From NCBI GenBank assembly GCA_958443615.1, contig CAUCLI010000008.1, positions 14,869 through 78,868 on the forward strand: DNA of 64,000 nucleotides, written 5' to 3'. The DNA is from an uncultured Collinsella sp. Its GTDB lineage: Bacteria > Actinomycetota > Coriobacteriia > Coriobacteriales > Coriobacteriaceae. This document shows positions 9,853 to 17,735 of this stretch, in pieces. The stretch's first letter is position 1; every line of letters starts with the position of its first letter. The position numbers were made by a program, and so were the translations under genes. The notes beneath the pieces are model-generated. The model saw only the letters and a list, made by a program, of their open reading frames with translations. It did no database searches and was not told the origin of the DNA.

Positions 9853-10569
9853 ATGGAGAATGCCTCGCTTGAAGAGCTGCGGGGACAGGCCGCCGGGTCG
9901 ATCGCCGAACCGTCCCTCGCCGATGCCAAAACGTCTTGCGCCGGCGCGAATCTCTCTCGCGCTCATGGGGAATCGAACTGCGCAGACGCAGGCCCCGCAT
10001 GCACGGGCGGCCAAGCGCCCTGCGCAAACGCCCAAACGGCTTGCGCGGGTGGCCCAACGTCCCGCGCAAATACCGAAAAACCCCATGCGGGCGTGAGCCC
10101 GAACGACGCGCCGATCTGTCCATCCACATCGAGCCGAGACGCAGATGACCCGGACATCACCCGTGCGAAACGCATCCTCAAAGGCCTCGGCTTTTGCGGC
10201 CACTACATGCATTTCCACGGCGGCGGTCGCTCCGGTCAGGTGCCCATGCTGTGCATGCTCGATCGCTGCGGGGGGACGCTCTCCCAGCAGGAACTCGGCA
10301 TGCGCTTCGAGCTCAAACCCGGCTCGCTCTCCGAGATCCTCTCCAAGATGGAGGCCGCGGGCCTGATCGAGCGCACGCGCGACACCAAGGACCGCCGTCA
10401 GCTGTTCGTCCACCTCACCGGCGCGGGCTCCGACCAGGCCCGCCTCGAGCACGAGAAGCGAGAGCGATTCCGTCGCAGCGCCTTCACCGCGCTTACGGTC
10501 GACGAACAGGAGCAGCTCGCCGAGATGCTCGAGAAAATCCGCGTCACCTGGGAGGAACTCGATGATTAA
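9853..10569 (+). CDS. MarR-family regulator with Cys/Ala-rich N-terminal extension
   Basis: 238 residues against about 140-150 usual. The MarR core starts near residue 95: a winged helix with LSQQELGMRFELKPGSLSEILSKM as recognition region, then the beta wing ERTRDTKDRRQLFVHLT and a C-terminal dimer helix. Residues 1-95 are low complexity, with six cysteines in spaced CA-type motifs, and are not part of the fold. The start is certain from AAGGAGG at the right distance. It overlaps the exporter gene by eight bases, so it most likely controls this operon, probably in response to an exported compound. The inducer is unknown. Confidence 0.88.
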   Translation: MENASLEELRGQAAGSIAEPSLADAKTSCAGANLSRAHGESNCADAGPACTGGQAPCANAQTACAGGPTSRANTEKPHAGVSPNDAPICPSTSSRDADDPDITRAKRILKGLGFCGHYMHFHGGGRSGQVPMLCMLDRCGGTLSQQELGMRFELKPGSLSEILSKMEAAGLIERTRDTKDRRQLFVHLTGAGSDQARLEHEKRERFRRSAFTALTVDEQEQLAEMLEKIRVTWEELDD

Positions 10570-12529
10570 AACCCTCGCATCATCCGTCCGCGATTACAAG
10601 CTGCCCTCCATCGCCACGCCGGTCCTGGTGCTGTGCGAGGTCGCCTGCGAGATGGCGATTCCCTTCGTCACGGCCAACCTCATCGACACCATCAAAGACG
10701 GCGCGCAGATCGCGCAGATCCTGCCCACGGCCGGCGTGCTCGTGGGCCTCGCGCTCGTCTCGCTGTTCTTCGGCGCGGCTGCAGGTGTCACCTGCAGCTA
10801 TGCGAGCTGCGGTTTTGCCAAGAACCTGCGCCATGACCTGTTCTACAAGATCCAGACGTTCTCGTTCGCCAACATCGACCGCTTCTCGAGCTCCTCGCTC
10901 GTGACGCGCCTCACCACCGACGTCACCAACGTGCAGCAGGCGTTCATGCTCATCATCCGCATCGCCGTGCGCGCGCCGCTCGTTCTGGTGTTCGCCTTTG
11001 CCATGGCCTATGCCATGGGCGGCTACATCTCCTTCGTCTACCTGGCCATGATCCCGCTGCTCGGATGCGGCCTGGGGCTCATCATCCACAAGGTCGGCCC
11101 GATCTTCACGCGCGTCTTCCATAAGTACGACGCGCTCAACGAATCCGTCGAGGAGAACGTCACCGGCATGCGCGTGGTCAAGAGCTACGTGCGCGAGGGC
11201 TACGAGAAGGAGAAGTTCGCCCGCGCCGCCGAGGACGTGCGCGCCGACTTCACCCGCGCCGAGAAGCTGCTCGCCCTCAACAACCCGATGATGAACCTGT
11301 GCGTCAACGGCGCCTTCGTCGTCATCATCTACCTGGGCTCCAAGCTCATCATCACCAGCCAGGGCGCCCTGTTCGACGTGGGCCAGCTCTCCTCCACCTT
11401 CACTTACGGCTTCCAGATCCTCATGAGCCTCATGCAGCTCTCCATGATCTTCGTGATGGTCACCATGTCCGAGGAGAGCGCGAACCGCATCGTCGAGGTG
11501 CTGAACGCCGAGCCCACCATCACGAACCCCGCCGAGGCGGTGCGCGAGGTCGCGGACGGCTCGATCGACTTCGATCACGTGAGCTTCAAGTACTCCGAGC
11601 ACGCCGAGCGCCAGGCGCTCGACGGTATCGACCTGCACATCGCCAGCGGCGAGACGGTCGGCATCATCGGCGGCACCGGCTCGGCCAAGTCCACACTCGT
11701 GAACCTCATCGCGCGCCTGTACGACGCCACCGAGGGCACGGTGCGCGTGGGTGGGCGCGACGTGCGCTCCTACGACCTCGATGCCCTGCGCCACGAGGTG
11801 GCCATGGTGCTGCAGAAAAACGTGCTGTTCAGCGGCACCATCGCGGAGAACCTGCGCTGGGGCGACGAGAACGCCACCGACGATGAGGTCCGCGAGGCGG
11901 CGCGCCTGGCATGCGCCGACGAATTCGTCGACGGCTTCCCCAAGGGCTACGACACCTGGATCGAGCAGGGCGGCTCCAACGTGTCCGGCGGCCAGAAGCA
12001 GCGCCTGTGCATCGCGCGCGCCCTGCTGCGCCGTCCCAAGATCTTGATCTTGGACGACTCCACGAGCGCCGTGGACACCAAGACCGACGCCAAGATCCGC
12101 GCCGGGCTCGCGGCGTACCTGCCCGAGACCACCAAGCTCATCATCGCCCAGCGCATCGCCTCCGTGCAGGACGCCGACCGCATCATCGTGATGGAGGGCG
12201 GCCGCATCTCCGCGATGGGCACGCACGAGGAGCTGCTCGAGACCTCCGAGATCTACCGCGAGACGTTCACCTCGCAGAACAAGATGAACGAGGAGGCTGA
12301 GCTCGCGGCCGGCGACGGCGACCACGCATCCGCGGACGGCGACCACGCATCCGCGGCAGGCGCGGCAAGGAGCGATATGGTCTCGGGCGCGCCGGGTGAC
12401 CCCGACCTGGACCCTGCCGCCGTCGCCGAACGCTTCCAATCCAGCGCGGACGCCGAACTCCAAGCCGCTGAGAAGCTTGCCCGTGCCTTCGAGACCACGA
12501 TGCAGGAAGGAGGTGAGGCACATGAGTAA
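10562..12529 (+). CDS. ABC exporter half-transporter, degenerate-site subunit
   Basis: 655 residues: six-helix exporter domain (about 1-320), then an ATPase domain. The Walker A at about residue 370 reads GGTGSAKST (Ala instead of the last Gly), the signature is VSGGQKQR, and Walker B is LILDDSTSAVD, with Asp in place of the catalytic Glu. This is the pattern of the non-catalytic half of heterodimeric exporters such as LmrCD or TM287/288. Residues from about 575 form an acidic tail with a repeated GDHASA unit that the family does not need. It overlaps marR by 8 and its partner by 8 bases. Probable role: drug, peptide or lipid efflux; the substrate cannot be told. Confidence 0.9.
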   Translation: MIKTLASSVRDYKLPSIATPVLVLCEVACEMAIPFVTANLIDTIKDGAQIAQILPTAGVLVGLALVSLFFGAAAGVTCSYASCGFAKNLRHDLFYKIQTFSFANIDRFSSSSLVTRLTTDVTNVQQAFMLIIRIAVRAPLVLVFAFAMAYAMGGYISFVYLAMIPLLGCGLGLIIHKVGPIFTRVFHKYDALNESVEENVTGMRVVKSYVREGYEKEKFARAAEDVRADFTRAEKLLALNNPMMNLCVNGAFVVIIYLGSKLIITSQGALFDVGQLSSTFTYGFQILMSLMQLSMIFVMVTMSEESANRIVEVLNAEPTITNPAEAVREVADGSIDFDHVSFKYSEHAERQALDGIDLHIASGETVGIIGGTGSAKSTLVNLIARLYDATEGTVRVGGRDVRSYDLDALRHEVAMVLQKNVLFSGTIAENLRWGDENATDDEVREAARLACADEFVDGFPKGYDTWIEQGGSNVSGGQKQRLCIARALLRRPKILILDDSTSAVDTKTDAKIRAGLAAYLPETTKLIIAQRIASVQDADRIIVMEGGRISAMGTHEELLETSEIYRETFTSQNKMNEEAELAAGDGDHASADGDHASAAGAARSDMVSGAPGDPDLDPAAVAERFQSSADAELQAAEKLARAFETTMQEGGEAHE

Positions 12530-14441
12530 GCCCACCGCCGGCGCCCGCGCCAAGGGCTCCAAGCCCGGCACGCTCAAGCGCCTCGTCAAGATGCTTTTCT
12601 CGTTCTACCCGGTCCTGCTGCCGCTAGTGATGCTCGGCGTCGTCTTGTGCGCCCTCATCAACTCCATCGGCTCGGTCTTCCTGCAGAAGGCCCTCGAGGT
12701 CATCTCGACCTCCTGGCAGACCGGCGATTGGGCCGCCGCGCGCCCGCAGATCCTGGGCCTGGTGACCACCCTCGCCATCATCTACATCATCGGGAACCTG
12801 TCCTCGCTGTTCTGGAACCGCTACATGGGCGTCGTCACGCAGGGCTCGCTCATGAAGCTCCGCGAGAAGATGTTCAACCACATGCAGGACCTGCCGATCC
12901 GCTACTTCGACACCAACCAGCGCGGCGACATCATGTCGCACTACACCAACGACATCGACACCCTGCGCCAGATGATCTCGCAGTCGCTGCCGAACCTGGT
13001 CATGACCATCATCGTTTTGACCACGGTGTTCGGCATCATGCTGTACTTCTCGGTGTGGATGTGCCTGGTGATCGTCATCGGCGTGCTGTGTATGGTCGCG
13101 CTCACCAAGCTGCTCGGCTCCAACTCGGCGCGCTTCTTCATCGCGCAGCAGCGCGAGCTCGGCGTGGTCGAGGGCCATATCGAGGAGGTCATGAACGGCC
13201 AGAAGGTCGTGAAGGCGTTCTGCCACGAGGCCGCCGCCGAGGCCGATTTCGACGAGCGCAACGAGCGCCTGTTCGAGGTATCCCAAAAGGCGAACATGTT
13301 CGCCAACATCCTCATGCCCATCCTCATGAACCTCGGCAACCTCATCTACGTGATGGTCGCCCTGGCGGGCGGTGTGTTCCTCGCGCTCGGCGTGCCGAAC
13401 CTGTCCATATCCGGCCTGCCGCTGTCCATCGCCGTAGTGGTGCCGTTCCTGAACATGACCAAGCAGTTCTGCGGCCAGATCGGCCAGATCTCGCAGCAGA
13501 TCAATGCAGTGGTCATGGGCCTGGCGGGCGCCGAGCGCATCTTCGCCCTGCTCGACGAGGAGCCCGAGACAGACGACGGCTACGTCACGCTTGTGAACGC
13601 CCAGGTCAACCCGGATACCTGGGAGATCGAGGAGGCCGACCACCACACCGGCCTGTGGGCTTGGAAGCACCCGCATCGCGCGGACGGGACCGTGACCTAC
13701 GTGCCCCTGCGCGGCGACGTGCAGATGGACGAGGTCGACTTCGGTTACACGCCCGACCACGAGGTGCTGCACGGCGTGTCCGTGTACGCCAAGCCCGGCC
13801 AGAAGGTCGCTTTCGTGGGTGCCACCGGTGCCGGCAAGACGACGATCACCAACCTCATCAACCGCTTCTACGATATCGCCGACGGCAAGATCCGCTACGA
13901 CGGCATCAACGTGAACAAGATCCGCAAGGCCGACCTGCGCCGCTCGCTCGGCGTGGTGCTCCAGGACGTCAACCTGTTCACCGGCACCGTGATGGACAAC
14001 ATCCGCTACGGCAACCTCGAGGCGACCGACGAGGAGTGCATCCACGCCGCCGAGCTCGCGGGCGCCGACGACTTCATCCGTCGCCTGCCGGAGGGGTACG
14101 CCACCATGCTCACCGGCAACGGCTCGCAGCTCTCCCAGGGGCAGCGCCAGCTCATCTCCATCGCGCGCGCGGCGGTAGCCGACCCGCCGGCGATGATTCT
14201 GGACGAGGCGACGAGTTCCATCGACACGCGCACCGAGGCCATCGTGCAGCGCGGCATGGATGCGCTCATGCAGGGCCGCACGACCTTCGTGATCGCGCAT
14301 CGCCTAAGCACCGTGCGCAATTCCGACGTGATCATCTGCCTGGACCACGGCCGTGTGATCGAGCGCGGCACGCACGACGAGCTCATCGCCAAGCACGGGT
14401 ACTACTACCAGCTCTACACCGGCGCGTTCGAGCTGGAGTAG
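12522..14441 (+). CDS. ABC exporter half-transporter, catalytic subunit
   Basis: 639 residues, partner of the preceding gene. The start is the ATG at 12522, preceded by AGGAAGGAGG, giving an eight-base overlap; the frame is open further upstream but overlaps the first subunit. Transmembrane domain about 30-340. In the ATPase domain Walker A is GATGAGKTT (about residue 432), the signature is LSQGQRQ and Walker B AMILDEATSSID keeps the catalytic Glu. The altered signature (Q for the first G) pairs with the degenerate Walker B of the partner, leaving one active ATP site, as expected for a heterodimer. About 50 residues precede the Walker A domain that are longer than usual (residues 360-405). 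Confidence 0.92.
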   Translation: MSKPTAGARAKGSKPGTLKRLVKMLFSFYPVLLPLVMLGVVLCALINSIGSVFLQKALEVISTSWQTGDWAAARPQILGLVTTLAIIYIIGNLSSLFWNRYMGVVTQGSLMKLREKMFNHMQDLPIRYFDTNQRGDIMSHYTNDIDTLRQMISQSLPNLVMTIIVLTTVFGIMLYFSVWMCLVIVIGVLCMVALTKLLGSNSARFFIAQQRELGVVEGHIEEVMNGQKVVKAFCHEAAAEADFDERNERLFEVSQKANMFANILMPILMNLGNLIYVMVALAGGVFLALGVPNLSISGLPLSIAVVVPFLNMTKQFCGQIGQISQQINAVVMGLAGAERIFALLDEEPETDDGYVTLVNAQVNPDTWEIEEADHHTGLWAWKHPHRADGTVTYVPLRGDVQMDEVDFGYTPDHEVLHGVSVYAKPGQKVAFVGATGAGKTTITNLINRFYDIADGKIRYDGINVNKIRKADLRRSLGVVLQDVNLFTGTVMDNIRYGNLEATDEECIHAAELAGADDFIRRLPEGYATMLTGNGSQLSQGQRQLISIARAAVADPPAMILDEATSSIDTRTEAIVQRGMDALMQGRTTFVIAHRLSTVRNSDVIICLDHGRVIERGTHDELIAKHGYYYQLYTGAFELE

Positions 14442-14639
14442 GCTCGTTTTCCGGCGCGGGACGAGACGGGCGCCGCCGACGAGCGGCCTGAACGCCCCGC
14501 CCCGGGGCTCCGCTCCGAGCAGGTCGAAATAGGAGCCGCACTTCGAAGCTGTTGGAGGTTGTTGGAGGTTATGAACGATTGACCCCCTGCCATCTGTTTT
14601 GAGTGCATTATTTCCGCAGGTAGATACGTGTACAAAACA

Positions 14640-14678
14640 GGAGCTTATGAACGGTTCGTTCATAAGCTCCTTTTCTTT
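14640..14678 (+). terminator. Terminator after the exporter operon
   Basis: Perfect 13-base arms (14640-14652, 14658-14670), five-base loop, then TTTTCTTT. It lies 199 bases after the exporter stop. The gap before it (14442-14639) holds a doubled GTTGGAGGTT (14552-14571) and nothing else recognisable. Confidence 0.8.
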
Positions 14679-14751
14679 CCGGAAAAATCGTTCACAAGCT
14701 CACGTGCGGCCGCGCCGTTCGCGCCCGCACGCGTTTGCCGGGCACGGCTAC

Positions 14752-14946
14752 CTACTTACCCGCGCGGCGCTCGCGGTCCTCGAGGGCGCGCTTGAGGGCG
14801 TCGATATCGGCCTCGGTGCGCTTGGATTTGCGCCAGAGGGAGAAGACGAAGGCGAACAGGGTGAGCAAGATACCCACATACGCGGCGAGCACGTAGGGGG
14901 CGGCGGGCAACACGGTCGAATAGACCTCGGAGAGAATCGGATCCAT
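14752..14946 (-). CDS. ccmD: CcmD-like small membrane protein
   Basis: 64 residues: one transmembrane helix (about 17-38, YVLAAYVGILLTLFAFVFSLW), a basic WRKSKR cytoplasmic edge and a short charged coil. CcmD proteins are recognised by size, topology and position next to ccmC. They help release holo-CcmE from CcmABC. The start codon directly abuts the ccmC stop (TAAATG) and its ribosome-binding site AAGGAGG is inside the ccmC end, so the two are translationally coupled. Sequence alone would not identify it. Confidence 0.7.
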   Translation of the reverse strand: MDPILSEVYSTVLPAAPYVLAAYVGILLTLFAFVFSLWRKSKRTEADIDALKRALEDRERRAGK

Positions 14947-15972
14947 TTAATCCTCCTTGGACGGGGTGAGCGGCACATCGCCCATGCGGGCGGCGGGGGC
15001 GGCGGGCTCAGTGGCAGAGTCGGTGGCGCAGTCGGCAACGGGGTCGACAGCGGAGTCGGCAGCAGGGTCGACAGCAGGGTCGACAGCGGGGTCGGCAACG
15101 CAATCGGCAGCGCAATCGGCAGCGGAGTCGGCAGCGGGGTCGGCAACGGAATCGGTCGCAACCAACGCGGCGGCCTGGGCTTGCAGGCGCTCGAGGGCCT
15201 CATCGGCGGCCGCACGCTGCGCCACGGCATCGAGCTCCTCGAGGCGTTCCTTCAGCTCCTCCACCTCATCCGCGGCGGTATTGACCCGCAAGGCATAGCG
15301 GTACAGGGCGAACGCGATCATGCACATGCCGAACAGGCCGAGCAAAAACGGAATGAGCATCGCCGGCGGCAGGCCGGAGTCAGTGCGAAACACCACGGGG
15401 TGCACGGAGCTCGGCACCAAGCGCGTGATGAAGAACGAGATCGGCGCATCAATGAAGGCGATGACGCAGAACACCGCGCCGAAGCGCGCCGAACGCTCGG
15501 GGTCGTCGAGCGCGTTGCGCAGGATGAAATAGCCGATCACCAGCAACATGAGGATGAAATACGTGGTGAGGCGCGGCTCCCACACCCACCAGACACCCCA
15601 CTCGAAACGCGTCCACAAATCGCCCGAGATCATCGTGGCGATGATGAACACGAGCGTGACCTGCATCGCCGTGCGGGATGCGCGATCGTGCGCGCGGTCC
15701 TTCGTGGCGAGGAAGCGGGCCGCGAAGAAGGCGGCGACCGCCATCGCCGCGAACGACGCCACGGCCACGGGAACGTGCAGATAAAAGATCTTCTGACTGA
15801 GCAGCAACTTGGTGGTGACCACCTGGCCGGCGATAATCGCGGGCTCCGAGAGCCTCGCTCCCTGTACCAGCGGGGCCACCGTGAACGTCCACACCACGTC
15901 GACCGCGGTGAGCACGGCGCCTATCGCGAGCAATGCGGGCACCAGCCTATCGGCGAGCTTCTCGCGCATCAT
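14947..15972 (-). CDS. ccmC: Heme exporter protein C with repetitive tail
   Basis: Membrane protein that loads heme onto CcmE in cytochrome c maturation system I. The tryptophan-rich heme-handling motif WGVWWVWEPRLT lies in the middle of six predicted helices, flanked by conserved His residues (YLHVP, SVHPVV). The family length is about 230-250 residues; here 341. After about residue 245 there is a coiled segment and then a degenerate Ala-Asp repeat (about 55 residues) encoded by a 12-bp-type tandem repeat. The start is one of two adjacent ATGs (15972 or 15969) behind GGAAGGGAG. The 224-base gap to ccmB carries a strong hairpin at about 16132-16168, so ccmCD may be expressed separately from ccmEFAB. 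Confidence 0.9.
   Translation of the reverse strand: MMREKLADRLVPALLAIGAVLTAVDVVWTFTVAPLVQGARLSEPAIIAGQVVTTKLLLSQKIFYLHVPVAVASFAAMAVAAFFAARFLATKDRAHDRASRTAMQVTLVFIIATMISGDLWTRFEWGVWWVWEPRLTTYFILMLLVIGYFILRNALDDPERSARFGAVFCVIAFIDAPISFFITRLVPSSVHPVVFRTDSGLPPAMLIPFLLGLFGMCMIAFALYRYALRVNTAADEVEELKERLEELDAVAQRAAADEALERLQAQAAALVATDSVADPAADSAADCAADCVADPAVDPAVDPAADSAVDPVADCATDSATEPAAPAARMGDVPLTPSKED
15018..15156. repeat. Degenerate 12-bp tandem repeat inside ccmC
   Basis: About eleven units resembling GTCGGCAGCGGA on the plus strand, encoding Ala-Asp-Pro/Ser/Cys repeats on the minus strand. The unit is a multiple of three, so copy-number change keeps the frame. Confidence 0.85.
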
Positions 15973-16196
15973 GCTCCCTTCCATACAGATGGCAGGTATC
16001 GGGCACCCATGCCGCGAACCTGCGATTTTCGTCATTACATACTAGCGTATGCGGAATTGGCGCGGGCCCGATGGGGCAGGCATGCGCAATGCGCCCAATC
16101 GCGCCCACCCAAGCCGGGGACCCAGATGATCCGGCCGAACGGTCGCCCAGCAGGGCGAGCGTTCGGCCAGCAGGGCGATTGTCCGCCCGGTGCGGG

Positions 16197-16964
16197 CTAC
16201 GCGTCGAGGGCGAATTCGTACAGACCCCACGCGGCGGCGATCATCACCACGTCATACGCGGCGGCGAGCGCCAAGCTCCGCCAGAACGTGGCAAAGGTTC
16301 CCTCGACGCCCATCAACGCCACACCGGTCGCAGAGACGCACGCGTACAGCAACGGGAATGCCACCGGGATGAACAGGATCGCCAGCAGCACGTCGCGACC
16401 GCGCGTATCGATCGCCATGGTGGACAGCAGCGTGCCAACCCCCGCGACGCCGATCGTGCCGACCAGCAGCGGCAACAAGATCATGGGGGTCGTGGGCGGC
16501 AGCTCGGCCCCCGAAAGGAAGAACACGAAGAACAGCGGCACCGTGACCAACTCGACCATCAGAAGGAACAGCAAGTTGGACGTCGCCTTGGCGAGGAACA
16601 CCACAGCGCGGTCGACCGGCGCGAGCAGGATGCCCTCGAGGCAACCCGACTCGGTCTCATGGCTGAAGCTGCGATTCAAACCCAAGAGGCTCGTGAACAC
16701 GATAAGCGCCCACAGCAAGCCGCCCGCAAAGGACACGACCTGCAGCTTATCCCCAACCTGGGCGAGCGCGGCGCCGTAGATGGTGAGCACGAGCAGCGAA
16801 TAGACGATCATCGAGGTGAGCATCTCGCGCGTGCGCAGCTCCTGCCGGACGTCTTTTGCAAGCAGGGCCTTGTACTGCGCGAACGCAGACGGGCGAGGGC
16901 GGGAAGCCCCGACGGTGAGCCGGCCCCCCGTGCGGGAAACGCCGTCGGCTTTGCGCTTCACCAT
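16197..16964 (-). CDS. ccmB: Heme exporter permease CcmB
   Basis: 255 residues, six predicted helices, the CcmB fold. The cytoplasmic segment LLAKDVRQELRTREML starts the conserved region, and FSHETESGCLEGILLAPVDR is the family core. It works with CcmA as an ATPase that frees CcmE-heme from CcmC. The gene starts directly after the ccmA stop (TAAATG). About 28 polar residues precede the conserved start. Confidence 0.93.
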   Translation of the reverse strand: MVKRKADGVSRTGGRLTVGASRPRPSAFAQYKALLAKDVRQELRTREMLTSMIVYSLLVLTIYGAALAQVGDKLQVVSFAGGLLWALIVFTSLLGLNRSFSHETESGCLEGILLAPVDRAVVFLAKATSNLLFLLMVELVTVPLFFVFFLSGAELPPTTPMILLPLLVGTIGVAGVGTLLSTMAIDTRGRDVLLAILFIPVAFPLLYACVSATGVALMGVEGTFATFWRSLALAAAYDVVMIAAAWGLYEFALDA

Positions 16965-17735
16965 TTACGCCACCCCCATTCCGACGGTCGCCAAGTACAG
17001 GTCGCGGAAGGCCGCGCGGTCGATCTTGGCCGTCTCGGCGCACACCACCGCGCGCCCGCGCGCCATGATGAGCGCATGGGTGCACAGGTCGAAGCCCTTT
17101 TCGAGGTCGTGGCTGACCATCACGAACGTGCGCCCATCGCGCACGCGGGCGATCAGGCGATCGAAGAGCTCCGCGGCATGCGGATCGAGACCCGAATACG
17201 GCTCGTCGAGCAACACGAGCTCGGGGTCGTTGATGAGGGCGCGGGCGATGGAGAGGCGCTGCTGCATGCCGCGCGAGAAGGTGCGGGCGCAATCGTTCGA
17301 GCGATGGTCGAGTTCGACCAGGCGCAGCAGCCCATCGATGCGAGCGTCCGCCGCCGACCCCTCCAGCCCGTACAGGCTCGCGAAGAACGCCAGGTTCTCA
17401 CGTGCGGTCAGGTCGCCGTAAAGCATGGACTTGTGCGAGATGAGACCGATGCGGGAGCGCAAGACGTCGGGTTCTTCAAGGGCATCGACGCCGAGGATCC
17501 GCAGCTCACCGCCAGTCGGTCGCGCCAGAAGGGCAAGCTCGCGCAGGAGCGTGGTCTTTCCGGCGCCATTGGGCCCGAAAATGGAGAGGAACGCGCCCCG
17601 CGGCAGATCCACATCGAGGCCGTCGAGCGCGCGGCGGCCTCCGAACTGCTTGACGAGCCCGCGGACCTCGATCGCGGGGGACCCGTCCGTCGGGCCTCCC
17701 GCCGGAAAACAATCGAGGGTGGTCGGCTCGGCCAT
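16965..17735 (-). CDS. ccmA: Heme exporter ATPase CcmA
   Basis: 256-residue ATPase. FGPNGAGKTT is Walker A, FSRGMQQRLSIARAL the signature with the CcmA-type Ser-Arg-Gly-Met, VLLLDEPYSGLD Walker B and VSHD the switch His. The ATG at 17735 overlaps the ccmF stop (TGATG); a GTG three bases earlier is an alternative. Powers the CcmAB complex. Confidence 0.93.
   Translation of the reverse strand: MAEPTTLDCFPAGGPTDGSPAIEVRGLVKQFGGRRALDGLDVDLPRGAFLSIFGPNGAGKTTLLRELALLARPTGGELRILGVDALEEPDVLRSRIGLISHKSMLYGDLTARENLAFFASLYGLEGSAADARIDGLLRLVELDHRSNDCARTFSRGMQQRLSIARALINDPELVLLDEPYSGLDPHAAELFDRLIARVRDGRTFVMVSHDLEKGFDLCTHALIMARGRAVVCAETAKIDRAAFRDLYLATVGMGVA

Noticed and set aside
10580..12589. 669-codon open frame opposite the exporter
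   Set aside because: His/Asp/Val-rich shadow of the ABC gene, a typical effect of high GC.
15018..15156. CRISPR-like array
   Set aside because: Units are 12 bases, contiguous, and encode an in-frame protein tail; no spacers.
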